64,000 nt of DNA from Hyphomicrobium_A sp963726795 (GTDB lineage Bacteria; Pseudomonadota; Alphaproteobacteria; Rhizobiales; Hyphomicrobiaceae), in the NCBI GenBank assembly GCA_963726795.1, contig CAVSDD010000007.1:62001-126000 (forward strand), read 5' to 3'. Numbering within the stretch: position 1 is the first letter of the stretch; every line of letters begins with the position of its first letter. The notes under the pieces are model-generated. The model was given only the letters and a program-made list of their open reading frames with translations, ran no database searches and was not told the origin of the DNA. The position numbers were made by a program, and so were the translations under genes. Shown here piece by piece: positions 36,071 to 45,132 of the stretch.

Positions 36071-36257
36071 GCTAGCCGAACTCCAACCCTTGTCCCTACC
36101 CGCCGCCGGAAACGCGGCCCGGGCCTTCCGGTTTCCCTGCTCAAACTTGGGGCATCAAGCCCGGTTGGCAGGCAATGCTCAAACTTCGTGCGAGCGGCAA
36201 GATGATCTATGCTCCGATTGCCGCGCTGCACAAGAGCCCCGAGCGTAACCATACATA

Positions 36258-39200
36258 ATGACCCTTCACGCCGCCCTTACCCATCGCACCGCCTACCACT
36301 ACGACCGCGTCATCGGGATGGGACCCCAGGTGATTCGGCTTCGTCCGGCACCCCATTGCCGCACGCCGATCCTCAGCTATTCGCTGACGATCGAGCCGGG
36401 CCAGCACTTCATCAACTGGCAGCAGGACCCGTTCGCGAACTTCTGCGCCCGCGTCGTCATCCCGGAGAAAACCGACCGCTTCATCGTGACGGTCGACCTC
36501 GTCGCCGACATGGCGGTGATCAACCCGTTCGACTTCTTCCTCGAGGAGCGCGCGAAAGAATGGCCGTTCGCCTATGAGGGCGATCTCAAGAGCGATCTGC
36601 GTCCCTACCTGGAACCGCAGCCGCCCGGTCCATTGCTCGCCGAATTTCTGGCAGGCATTCCGCGCACCGGCGCCACGACCATCGACTTCCTTTGCGACCT
36701 GAACAGCAAGGTCAAGGAAACCGTCAGCTACTGCATCCGCATGGAGCCGGGCATCCAGACGCCCGAGGAGACGCTCGCCAAGCGTTCGGGCTCGTGCCGC
36801 GACTCTGGCTGGCTCCTGGTGCAGGTGCTGCGTCACATCGGTTTCGCCGCACGCTTCGTGTCGGGCTACCTGATCCAGCTGCGGCCCGACGTGAAACCGA
36901 TCGACGGGCCGGCAGGCGCATCGACCGACTTTACCGACTTGCACGCCTGGGCCGAGGTGTACGTCCCGGGCGCGGGCTGGATTGGCCTCGATCCGACCTC
37001 TGGCCTGCTCGCCGGCGAAGGGCATATTCCGCTCGCGGCAACGCCACAGCCGTCAAGCGCTGCGCCGATCAGCGGCGGGCATGAGCGCGCGGAAGTGTCG
37101 TTCTCGGTCGACATGAGCGTGAAGCGTCTGCGCGAGACGCCGCGCGTGACGCTTCCCTACGAGGAGGATCAGTGGAAGGCGATCCTCGCCGCCGGTGATG
37201 CGGTCGACGCGCGCCTCGACAAGGGTGACGTCCGCTTGAGCATGGGCGGGGAGCCGACATTCGTCTCGCTCGACGACCAGGAGAGCGCCGAGTGGAACAC
37301 GGCGGCCGTCGGCCCGACCAAGCGGCGCTATGCCGATGAGCTGGTGCGCGGCCTGCAACGGCGCTTTGCGCCGGGGGGCCTACTGCACTACGGCCAGGGC
37401 AAGTGGTATCCGGGCGAGCCGTTGCCGCGTTGGGCCTTCGCCATCTACTGGCGCCGCGACGGCCAGCCGTTGTGGACCGAGCCGGACCTGATCGCGCGCG
37501 AGCACCAGGCGCATGCGGCCACCATCTCCGACGCGGAACGCTTCATGGGCTCGCTCTGCGGGCAACTGGGCCTGCCCGCCGACAGCGCCATGCCGGCCTA
37601 CGAGGATGGCGCTTACTACGCGCTGATCGAGCGCAAGCTTCCGATCAACGTCACGCCCGAGGAGAACAAGCTCGACGATCCCGCGGAGCGGGCACGCATC
37701 GTGCGCATTTTTGAGCAAGGCCTCGACGGCCCGGCAGGCTACGTCCTGCCCGTGCAGGTATGGCATTCCGCCGACCTCGGCCGCCACTGGGTGACCGAAC
37801 GGTGGGGCATGCGCCGCGAAAAACTGTTCCTTATTCCGGGCGATTCTCCTGCCGGCCTGCGGCTGCCGATCGCTTCGTTTGCCGTGCTCCCGGCGGTCGA
37901 CTATCCGCACGTCTTGTCGGTCGATCCGCTATCCGAGACGGCGCCGCTGCCCGAGCGCGCCCGTCTCGTCGAGCAGCGCCGCTCCGTCACGCTCAAGACG
38001 CCGCCGGCGCCGCCGGTAACCGGCCCGAGCGAGCTGTATGGATCGGTGCGCACCGCGCTTGCCGTCGAGCCGCGCGACGGGCACGTGTGCGTGTTCCTGC
38101 CGCCGGTTGCCGATGCGCTCGATTTTGCCGCGCTCATCGCCGCGGTCGAGGAAGCCGCCCGCGAAACGAAGATCCCGGTTCACGTCGAGGGCTACGCGCC
38201 ACCGTCCGACCCGCGCCTCGATGTCATCAAGGTCACGCCCGATCCCGGCGTGATCGAGGTCAACATCCATCCCGCGCGCAACTGGAAAGAGCTCGTCTCC
38301 ATAACGACGGGCATCTACGAGGAAGCGCGCGAGGCGCGTCTTGGCACCGAGAAGTTCCTCGTCGACGGACGCCACGTCGGGACCGGCGGCGGCAATCACA
38401 TCGTCATGGGCGGCATGACGCCGGTCGACAGCCCCTTCCTGCGCCGCGCCGACGTTCTCGCGAGCATCGTCACCTACTGGCAGAACCACCCGTCGCTCTC
38501 GTATTTGTTCTCGGGGCTGTTCATCGGACCGACGAGCCAGGCGCCGCGTCTCGATGAGGCGCGCCACGAATCCCTCTACGAGCTCGAGATCGCACTGGCG
38601 CAGATCCCCGATCCCGCCGAGGCAAGCGTGCCCCTCTGGATCGTCGACCGCCTCTTCCGCCACCTGCTGACCGACGTCACCGGCAACACCCATCGCGCCG
38701 AAATCTGCATCGACAAGCTCTACTCGCCCGACAGCCCGACCGGGCGCTTGGGCCTCGTCGAGTTCCGCTCCTTCGAGATGCCGCCGCATCCGCGCATGTG
38801 CGTCGCGCAGCAGCTGTTAATGCGCGCCCTCGTCGCCAAGTTCTGGAACGAGCCCTATCGCGCCAAGCCCATTCGCTGGGGAACGGCGCTGCAGGATCGC
38901 TTCATGCTTGCGCATTTCGCGTGGGCGGACTTCGCCAACGTCATCGACGATCTGAAAAGCGCCGGCCTGCCGATGGAACTCGAGTGGTTCCGACCGCACT
39001 ACGAGTTCCGCTTCCCGCTGATCGGCGACATCGAGGCCGCGGGCTTGAAGCTGGAGCTGCGGCAGGCGCTCGAGCCTTGGCATGTGCTCGGCGAGGAAGG
39101 CACGGCGGGCGGTACGGCACGCTATGTCGACGCATCGCTGGAGCGCCTCGAGGTTCGCGTCTTCGGCGACATGAGCGACCGCTACGTCGTCACCTGCAAC

Positions 39201-39548
39201 GGCCGCACAATTCCGCTGGCGCCGACCGGCACCGCCGGCGAAGTGGTTGCAGGCGTGCGTTTCCGCGCCTGGCTGCCCGCTTCCGCCCTCCATCCGACAA
39301 TCGATCCGCACGTGCCGCTCACGTTCGACATCGTGGATACCTGGAGCGGCCGGTCGGTCGGCGGCTGCCGCTACCATGCCTCGCACCCGGGCGGACGCAA
39401 TTTCGAGGTGGTCCCCATCAACGCCTATGAGGCCCAGGGACGCCGGCTGGCGCGCTTCGACCGCAACGGCCACAGCGCCGGAGCGCTGTCGCCGGAGCCG
39501 GCCAAGGTCAATCCGGAATACCCGCTGACACTCGATTTGCGACGCTGA
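36258..39548 (+). CDS. Transglutaminase-like protein fused to DUF2126
   Basis: A 1096-residue protein. Residues 1-260 are a bacterial transglutaminase-like cysteine protease/amidase: Cys180 in KRSGSCRDSGWLL, His229 in DLHAWAEVYV and Asp245 in GLDPTSGL form the triad. From about residue 310 to the end is DUF2126 (SMGGEPTFVSLDDQESAEWN, LLHYGQGKWYPGEPLPRWAF, HVGTGGGNHIVMGG), thought from comparative work to be an amidoligase of the glutamine-synthetase-like or related fold. First gene of the operon with the ATP-grasp/alpha-E and second transglutaminase genes. The reaction is unknown. Confidence 0.9.
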   Translation: MTLHAALTHRTAYHYDRVIGMGPQVIRLRPAPHCRTPILSYSLTIEPGQHFINWQQDPFANFCARVVIPEKTDRFIVTVDLVADMAVINPFDFFLEERAKEWPFAYEGDLKSDLRPYLEPQPPGPLLAEFLAGIPRTGATTIDFLCDLNSKVKETVSYCIRMEPGIQTPEETLAKRSGSCRDSGWLLVQVLRHIGFAARFVSGYLIQLRPDVKPIDGPAGASTDFTDLHAWAEVYVPGAGWIGLDPTSGLLAGEGHIPLAATPQPSSAAPISGGHERAEVSFSVDMSVKRLRETPRVTLPYEEDQWKAILAAGDAVDARLDKGDVRLSMGGEPTFVSLDDQESAEWNTAAVGPTKRRYADELVRGLQRRFAPGGLLHYGQGKWYPGEPLPRWAFAIYWRRDGQPLWTEPDLIAREHQAHAATISDAERFMGSLCGQLGLPADSAMPAYEDGAYYALIERKLPINVTPEENKLDDPAERARIVRIFEQGLDGPAGYVLPVQVWHSADLGRHWVTERWGMRREKLFLIPGDSPAGLRLPIASFAVLPAVDYPHVLSVDPLSETAPLPERARLVEQRRSVTLKTPPAPPVTGPSELYGSVRTALAVEPRDGHVCVFLPPVADALDFAALIAAVEEAARETKIPVHVEGYAPPSDPRLDVIKVTPDPGVIEVNIHPARNWKELVSITTGIYEEAREARLGTEKFLVDGRHVGTGGGNHIVMGGMTPVDSPFLRRADVLASIVTYWQNHPSLSYLFSGLFIGPTSQAPRLDEARHESLYELEIALAQIPDPAEASVPLWIVDRLFRHLLTDVTGNTHRAEICIDKLYSPDSPTGRLGLVEFRSFEMPPHPRMCVAQQLLMRALVAKFWNEPYRAKPIRWGTALQDRFMLAHFAWADFANVIDDLKSAGLPMELEWFRPHYEFRFPLIGDIEAAGLKLELRQALEPWHVLGEEGTAGGTARYVDASLERLEVRVFGDMSDRYVVTCNGRTIPLAPTGTAGEVVAGVRFRAWLPASALHPTIDPHVPLTFDIVDTWSGRSVGGCRYHASHPGGRNFEVVPINAYEAQGRRLARFDRNGHSAGALSPEPAKVNPEYPLTLDLRR

Positions 39549-39564
39549 GCCGTCCCGAGAGGGC

Positions 39565-39669
39565 ATGATGGTCACAGCGGGATTGATTCGTTTTTCCATA
39601 TGCTTGCTGGTGCTGGTACGCTTCCTGGCCTCAGCCTATTTTGAGCGCCGCAATCCTGCACGGATCTAG
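39565..39669 (+). CDS. Possible 34-residue membrane peptide
   Basis: A short frame within the operon gap: two ATGs at 39565 and 39568 after GAGAGGGC, stop TAG 39667-39669. It would encode one hydrophobic helix (GLIRFSICLLVLVRFLASAY) with a basic tail (RRNPARI). It lies between the transglutaminase/DUF2126 and ATP-grasp genes and ends 29 bases before the latter. It could be a leader, a real microprotein or chance; codon use is unremarkable. Confidence 0.35.
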   Translation: MMVTAGLIRFSICLLVLVRFLASAYFERRNPARI

Positions 39670-39698
39670 AGCATGCGCGACGTGAGGCGCACGGCATC

Positions 39699-42266
39699 AT
39701 GAACCTCGAAGCGCGGCTCAGCCCAGCGCAGGCGGAAGATCTGCTCCTTCCCTATGCGCGGCTGCGTTCTGGCGGCTTCGATGAGCTCTTGGATGAAACG
39801 GGCGCGGTGCGCGCGCACTGGCGCAAGTTCGTCGCGGCGCTCGGCGAGCTCACGCCGGAAGAGCGCGCCCATCGCGCCGAACGGTTGAACCGGCGCGTGC
39901 GCGAGATGGGCATCGCGCACGACATTTTCGCCGATCCGACGGAAGCCGGAAAACGATGGGACGTCGATCTCGTCCCGCTCATTTTCTCGAGCGCCGAATG
40001 GCGTCCGCTCGAGGCGGCGCTGTTGCAGCGGGCGCGCCTGTTCAACGCCATTCTCGCCGACGTTTACGGCGAGCAGCAGCTGATGCGCGAAGGCCTGATC
40101 CCGCCGACGCTGATTTTCTCCGACCGCGCGTATCTCAGCGCCTGCCAGGGCATGCAGCCCGCGAGCGGGCATTTGCAGTTCTATGCCGTCGATCTTGCGC
40201 GCGACGCCGGCGGCAAATGGCGCATCGTCGACAATCACACGGAAACCCCTGCCGGCATCGGCTATGCGCTGGCGAACCGCGTGGTTCACACGCACATCGC
40301 CGGCGATATCTTCCAGAAATGCAATGCCATGCGGCTGGCGCCGTTTTTCCAGCGCCTGCAGGCTAGCCTGATCGCGCTCACCGAGCGCCGCGACCCGCGC
40401 ATCGCGCTGCTCACCTCGGGCCCGCACCACGACGACTATTTCAGCCATGCCTATCTCGCGCGCTATCTCGGGTATCTGCTCGTCGAGGCCGGAGATCTGC
40501 GCACGGCCGGCGACCGCGTCTTCCTGAAAACGCTCGAGGGCTTGAAGCGCATCGACCTCATCGTGCGCTGCGTCGAGGGACGGCAATCGGACCCGCTAGA
40601 ACTGGACGCCAACGCCTACGACGGGCCGCCGGGGCTCGTGCAGGCCTGCCGCAAGGCGCCTGACGTGGTGCGCAATTCGCTTGGCGCGGCCGTCGCGCAG
40701 AACCGCGGGCTTGGCGGCTATCTCCCCGCGCTCAGCAAAAAGCTCCTCGGCGAGGAGCTGCTGCTGTCCGATACGCCGCGGCTGTGGCTGGGCTCGGTCG
40801 CCAACCGCAAGTACGTGATGGCCAACCTCGACCGCATGGTGATCCGCCCCGCGCAGGAGGGCACCGGCCGCCCGGGGGACGCGCAGTTCGGCAAGGTGGG
40901 CTCGACGCTTTCCCAGGCCGAGCGCGATCAGCTTGCCGAGGAGATCGATCTCAAGGGCAATACGCTCGTCGCGGAGGAGCGTATCGGCTTTGCCACCACG
41001 CCCGCGTTCACGCCGGACGGGCTGGTGCCGCAACCCTTCGCGCTTCGGCTGTTCGTGGCCGCGACCGAAACCGGTTTCACGGTCATGCCGGGCGGCATCG
41101 CCATGACGCTCGCGCCCAACATTGCCGTTGCCCTGAGCTCGCCCGATGCGCGCACGCGCGACGTCTGGGTCATCGCGGACGGTGAAATGCCGCCGCACCG
41201 CAGCCTGTGGCAGCCCACCATCGATACGGCGCGGGTGCAACGCTCGCAGCGTGTCATCCAAAGCCGCGTGGCCGACGATCTGTTCTGGCTCGGCCGCTAC
41301 GGCGAGCGGTCAGACTGGATCTTGCGCGTGCTGCGCAGCGCGCTGCAGCGGCTGCAGGAGGACTACGCACCCTCCAACGGCCAGAACGCGGCACGCACGT
41401 GTCTCAAGGCACTGTTGCTGCGCGACGAGATCGAGGACGTGCCGGTCGCCGGCGAAACGAACGCGGCGGCGCTGGAGCGTCTCGCTCGCCTCCTGATTGC
41501 ATCGCGCGACGGCAAACGCACGCTCGATGCGACGCTCGACAAGCTTTATCGCGTGTCCAGTCTCACGCGCGACCGGCTGTCGTTCGAGGGCTGGCGCGTG
41601 CTGAGCCATTTCCGCCCCGGCGAAGATTGGCGCAAGTCGATCCTGTCGGCGTCGCCCGAAGTCACGCTCGACCTCATCTCCGATGGCCTGGGATGGCTCG
41701 CCGCCTTCAACGGGCTGATGCACGAGAACATGACGCGCAACTACGGCTGGGCCTTCATGGACATGGGGCGCCGGCTGGAGCGCGCCTACAATCTCTGCGA
41801 AGCGATCCTGTCGCTGTTTGGGCAGCCGCTCGAGCGCGAAGAGGAAACCGACCGGCTCGTTCTGCTGCTGGAGCTGGCCGATAGCTTCATCACCTACCGC
41901 TCGCGCTATCGCCTCGTGCCGATGCTCCCGCTGGTGCTCGACCTGCTGCTGATGGATGAAAGCAATCCGCGCAGTCTCGCCTACCAGCTCGCCAGCATTT
42001 CCCAGCACTTGGCTTCCCTGCCGCAATCGCGCCAGGGTGCCGGCCTCACCGAGGAGCGCCGGCTGATCCTGTCGATGCTCACCGCGGTGCAACTGGGCGA
42101 CGTCGAGAGCTTCGCCGAGGATTCCTCCCGCTCCGAGCTGCAGGCGGCCATGCGCAAGCAGATACAGCTCCTGCCGCAACTCACGACCGCCATCGAGCGG
42201 CGTTATTTCAATCTGATCGAAGAGCAGCCGCATCGCGTCCACACGCGGCTCGAGCCCCGCCAATGA
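39699..42266 (+). CDS. Circularly permuted ATP-grasp protein fused to alpha-E domain
   Basis: An 855-residue protein in two parts. Residues 1 to about 480 are a circularly permuted type-2 ATP-grasp ligase (WDVDLVPLIFSSAEW, QFYAVDLARDAGGKWRIVDNHTE, GLGGYLPALSKKLLGEELLL). From about residue 515 (RVADDLFWLGRYGERSDWIL) to the end is an alpha-E helical domain (DMGRRLERAYNLCEAIL, YRLVPMLPLVLDLLLMDESNPRSLAYQL). In many genomes these are two neighbouring genes, COG2308 and COG2307. Published analysis predicts peptide-bond formation on an unknown substrate. Overlaps the next transglutaminase gene by 4 bases (ATGA). Confidence 0.9.
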   Translation: MNLEARLSPAQAEDLLLPYARLRSGGFDELLDETGAVRAHWRKFVAALGELTPEERAHRAERLNRRVREMGIAHDIFADPTEAGKRWDVDLVPLIFSSAEWRPLEAALLQRARLFNAILADVYGEQQLMREGLIPPTLIFSDRAYLSACQGMQPASGHLQFYAVDLARDAGGKWRIVDNHTETPAGIGYALANRVVHTHIAGDIFQKCNAMRLAPFFQRLQASLIALTERRDPRIALLTSGPHHDDYFSHAYLARYLGYLLVEAGDLRTAGDRVFLKTLEGLKRIDLIVRCVEGRQSDPLELDANAYDGPPGLVQACRKAPDVVRNSLGAAVAQNRGLGGYLPALSKKLLGEELLLSDTPRLWLGSVANRKYVMANLDRMVIRPAQEGTGRPGDAQFGKVGSTLSQAERDQLAEEIDLKGNTLVAEERIGFATTPAFTPDGLVPQPFALRLFVAATETGFTVMPGGIAMTLAPNIAVALSSPDARTRDVWVIADGEMPPHRSLWQPTIDTARVQRSQRVIQSRVADDLFWLGRYGERSDWILRVLRSALQRLQEDYAPSNGQNAARTCLKALLLRDEIEDVPVAGETNAAALERLARLLIASRDGKRTLDATLDKLYRVSSLTRDRLSFEGWRVLSHFRPGEDWRKSILSASPEVTLDLISDGLGWLAAFNGLMHENMTRNYGWAFMDMGRRLERAYNLCEAILSLFGQPLEREEETDRLVLLLELADSFITYRSRYRLVPMLPLVLDLLLMDESNPRSLAYQLASISQHLASLPQSRQGAGLTEERRLILSMLTAVQLGDVESFAEDSSRSELQAAMRKQIQLLPQLTTAIERRYFNLIEEQPHRVHTRLEPRQ

Positions 42267-43138
42267 TCTATGAGGTCAGCCACCGGACGCTCTACCGCTA
42301 CACGACGCCGGTCGTGCAATCGCAGCACGTGGTGCACATGTCGCCGCGCAGCGTCCCCCGCCAGACGGTAAAGGGGCACACCCTTCTCATCGATCCGGCG
42401 CCGACGATCAGAACCGAGCGCGTCGACTACTACGGCAACCGCGCCGTGATGTTCGACATCGAGCAGGAGCACGAGGAGCTGATCGTGCATGCCCAGAGCA
42501 CGATTGCGGTGACGGCCCCCGAGCCGATCGATCTTGAACGCAATACCGCCTGGGAAAAGCTCGCCGACATGGTGGGCCGGCCCGAGACGCGCCTCGATCT
42601 CGACGTGTTGAAATACACGTGCGCCTCCAAGCACACGCGATCCACGCCCGAGCTCGCCCAATTCGCGCGCGCGTCCTTCCTGCCCGGCCGCGCGACGCTG
42701 CAGGGCGCCTGGGAGCTGATCACGCGCATCTACGAGGATTTCAAATTCGACGCGACGGCGACGGACATCTCCACGCCGGTGATGAAAGTCCTCGAGCAGC
42801 GCCGCGGCGTCTGCCAGGATTTTTCGCACCTGGCGCTCGCGTGCCTGCGCGCGCTGCACCTGCCCGCACGCTATGTCAGCGGCTATATCCTGACGAAGCC
42901 GGCGCCGGGGGCAGCAAAGCTCGCCGGCGCAGACGCCTCGCATGCGTGGATTTCGGTGTGGGCGCCCGAGACCGGGTGGGTCGATTTCGACCCGACCAAC
43001 GGCCTGATGCCGCGCGATGAGCACATCACCATCGCCTATGGGCGCGACTACGACGACGTCAGTCCCATCAGCGGCATTCTGCTGGGCGGCAGCGAGCATT
43101 CGGTGGCCGTCGGCGTCGACGTCGTCCCGGCCGGCTGA
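42263..43138 (+). CDS. Transglutaminase-like cysteine protease/amidase
   Basis: A 291-residue stand-alone transglutaminase family protein: N-terminal beta domain (YEVSHRTLYRYTTPVVQSQH), then Cys184 in QRRGVCQDFSHLALACLR, His227 in ASHAWISVWA and Asp243 in FDPTNGLMPRDEHI. It overlaps the ATP-grasp/alpha-E gene by 4 bases and is therefore coupled to it. In this cluster such proteins are more likely to act as isopeptidases, amidases or peptide cyclising enzymes than as protein cross-linkers. Confidence 0.9.
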   Translation: MIYEVSHRTLYRYTTPVVQSQHVVHMSPRSVPRQTVKGHTLLIDPAPTIRTERVDYYGNRAVMFDIEQEHEELIVHAQSTIAVTAPEPIDLERNTAWEKLADMVGRPETRLDLDVLKYTCASKHTRSTPELAQFARASFLPGRATLQGAWELITRIYEDFKFDATATDISTPVMKVLEQRRGVCQDFSHLALACLRALHLPARYVSGYILTKPAPGAAKLAGADASHAWISVWAPETGWVDFDPTNGLMPRDEHITIAYGRDYDDVSPISGILLGGSEHSVAVGVDVVPAG

Positions 43139-43142
43139 GCGA

Positions 43143-43979
43143 TCACGCCGCGCGCTTGCCGGCTTGCTCGATCTCGGCGTCGAGCGCGGCCCCCAGCAGG
43201 ATGACGATCGTCGAAATCCACATCCACAGCATGAGGCCGATGACGGCCCCGAGCGAGCCGTAGATCGCGTTGTAGTTGGCGACGTTCGCCAAGTACCAGG
43301 AAAGCAGGAGGGAGCTTGCGAGCCACGCGATCGCAGCGGTGATGATGCCGATGCTCATGGCGCGCCACGGGTGCTCGTCGCGGCTCGGGCCAAAACGATA
43401 TAAGACCGCGAGGCCCGCCACGACGAGAATCACCAGCACCGGCCAGCGCAGAATCGCCAATCCGCTGAGGGAATCGATGCCGACGGCTGCAAGCACAAGC
43501 GGCACGGCGACCACCGCCGCGATGATCAGCACGAGGGCCATGATCGTGCCCAAGGTGAGCGCCAGCGACACGAGGTTGTAGCGAAAGAACCCGCGCTGCT
43601 CCTTCTCGCCGTAGACGACGTTCAAGGCGTCCATGATCGCCTTCGTGCCGGAATTCGCGCTCCATAGCGCCAGAGCGAGGCCGCCGAGGGACGCGAGGCC
43701 GAGTTGCGTTTTGCCGATGCTGGCCGCGCGGGTCACCTGGTCATCGACAATGCCGTAGGCGGCTTCGGGCATCACGTTCTTCGCCAGCGCCATGTGGCTT
43801 GCAACGCTCGCTGGATCGGCGAAGAAACCGTACAACGCGACGAGGGTCGTCAGCGCGGGAACGAGCGCGAGCAAACCGTAGAACACCACGCCACCCGCAA
43901 TCGCGAGCAGGCGGTCGTCGTTGAACTTGTTGTAGATCCGCCAGAGGATCGTCCGCGACTGCTCTTGCTCTTTGCTCAC
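43143..43979 (-). CDS. YihY/virulence factor BrkB family membrane protein
   Basis: A 278-residue inner-membrane protein with six helices: GGVVFYGLLALVPALTTLVALYGFF, GLASLGGLALALWSANSGTKAIMDALNVVYGE (family signature), the VPLVLAAVG and VILVVAGLAVLYRFGP helices, and NYNAIYGSLGAVIGLMLWMW near the end. Function of the family is not settled. Convergent with the transglutaminase gene, 4 bases apart. The gene upstream is corA, 24 bases away. Confidence 0.9.
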   Translation of the reverse strand: MSKEQEQSRTILWRIYNKFNDDRLLAIAGGVVFYGLLALVPALTTLVALYGFFADPASVASHMALAKNVMPEAAYGIVDDQVTRAASIGKTQLGLASLGGLALALWSANSGTKAIMDALNVVYGEKEQRGFFRYNLVSLALTLGTIMALVLIIAAVVAVPLVLAAVGIDSLSGLAILRWPVLVILVVAGLAVLYRFGPSRDEHPWRAMSIGIITAAIAWLASSLLLSWYLANVANYNAIYGSLGAVIGLMLWMWISTIVILLGAALDAEIEQAGKRAA

Positions 43980-44003
43980 GTGCCCCCCGCTGCGCGAAAT
44001 GGC

Positions 44004-44963
44004 CTAGAGCCAGCCGCGCCATTTGAACCAGAGGATCGGCAAAATCGTGCTCAGGATGATGAGCCCGAGCCCCCACTGATAGCCGTACGCCCAGCTCAAC
44101 TCCGGCATGTTCTTGAAGTTCATTCCGTAGATGCTGGCAATCAGCGTGGGCGGAATGCCGACGACGGACACGACCGTCAACACCGTGAAGATGTCGTTCT
44201 GCTTGGTGTTGATCAACCCGAGCACCGCGTCCAGGAGGAACTGCACCTTGTTGGCGAGGTGCCCCTCGTAGTCGGTGAGCGACACGAGGTCGGTGGTGAC
44301 GGTGCGCAGGTGCTCGTGCGTCGGCTGCGAGACCCAGGGGCGTTGCTGGCCCGAGACGAAGGGCACGATGCGCTGAAGCCCGAGGAGAATGTCGCGGGCG
44401 CGCGAGGAGCGTTCGCCGAGATTGCCCACATCGATCAGGATGCCGCGCAACGCGTCGTTGGATTGGGGAATGAGCCGCTTGCGGGCCTTGCGCTTGGGAA
44501 AGATCGTGCGCGAGATCTCATCGAGCTGCGCCCCGATCTCCTCCAGCTTATCCGCGCACAGCTCGACCATCTGGTCGGCGATCGCCGAGAAAACATCGAC
44601 CGCGGCGCGCGGCGCGTCCAACCGGGAGAACCTTGCCGCCACCGCCTCGAACGAGCGCAACTGGGTGTAGCGGATCGTGACCAGGTGATCCTTCGACAGC
44701 ACGAAGCCGACCGGTGAGGGCGCCTCCTCGACGTTGGCTCCCGACGAAATGGTCGGCATGCTGAGATAGAGGATGCCGTCTTCCTCATAGATGCGGCTCG
44801 AGGATTCGATTTCGCTCAGGTCTTTTCGCGCAGGGATCTTGAAGCCGCAGATGGTCTCCGCGGCCGCCTTCTCCTCCGCCGTGGGATCCATCAAGTCGAC
44901 CCACAGCGTCTTGGGATCGATGGGGCCAGAACTCGTCTTTCCGCCGGGATAGGTGGTCAGCAT
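44004..44963 (-). CDS. CorA-type divalent-metal transporter
   Basis: A 319-residue protein with a long cytoplasmic funnel domain and two C-terminal helices. The selectivity motif GMN is at residues 280-282 in ASIYGMNFKNMPELSW, following TM1 (FTVLTVVSVVGIPPTLIASI); TM2 is LGLIILSTILPILWF. Likely Mg2+ (or Co2+/Ni2+) influx. Start ATG at 44961-44963 gives the full domain. Confidence 0.92.
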   Translation of the reverse strand: MLTTYPGGKTSSGPIDPKTLWVDLMDPTAEEKAAAETICGFKIPARKDLSEIESSSRIYEEDGILYLSMPTISSGANVEEAPSPVGFVLSKDHLVTIRYTQLRSFEAVAARFSRLDAPRAAVDVFSAIADQMVELCADKLEEIGAQLDEISRTIFPKRKARKRLIPQSNDALRGILIDVGNLGERSSRARDILLGLQRIVPFVSGQQRPWVSQPTHEHLRTVTTDLVSLTDYEGHLANKVQFLLDAVLGLINTKQNDIFTVLTVVSVVGIPPTLIASIYGMNFKNMPELSWAYGYQWGLGLIILSTILPILWFKWRGWL

Positions 44964-45132
44964 CCGGTTCTCCTAAGCGAGTGCGCGCTAGAGCTACCAA
45001 AACTGTGCGAGCCGCGACAATCTCATACAGCGATACCGCCCCCAACGGTTAGCGCGCCATGTCGCAAGGCGCGAGGTATTGCAAGTTTGCGCCGGAGAAG
45101 ATCACTCTGTCGCGATTGCAAGCCGCCAGAGG

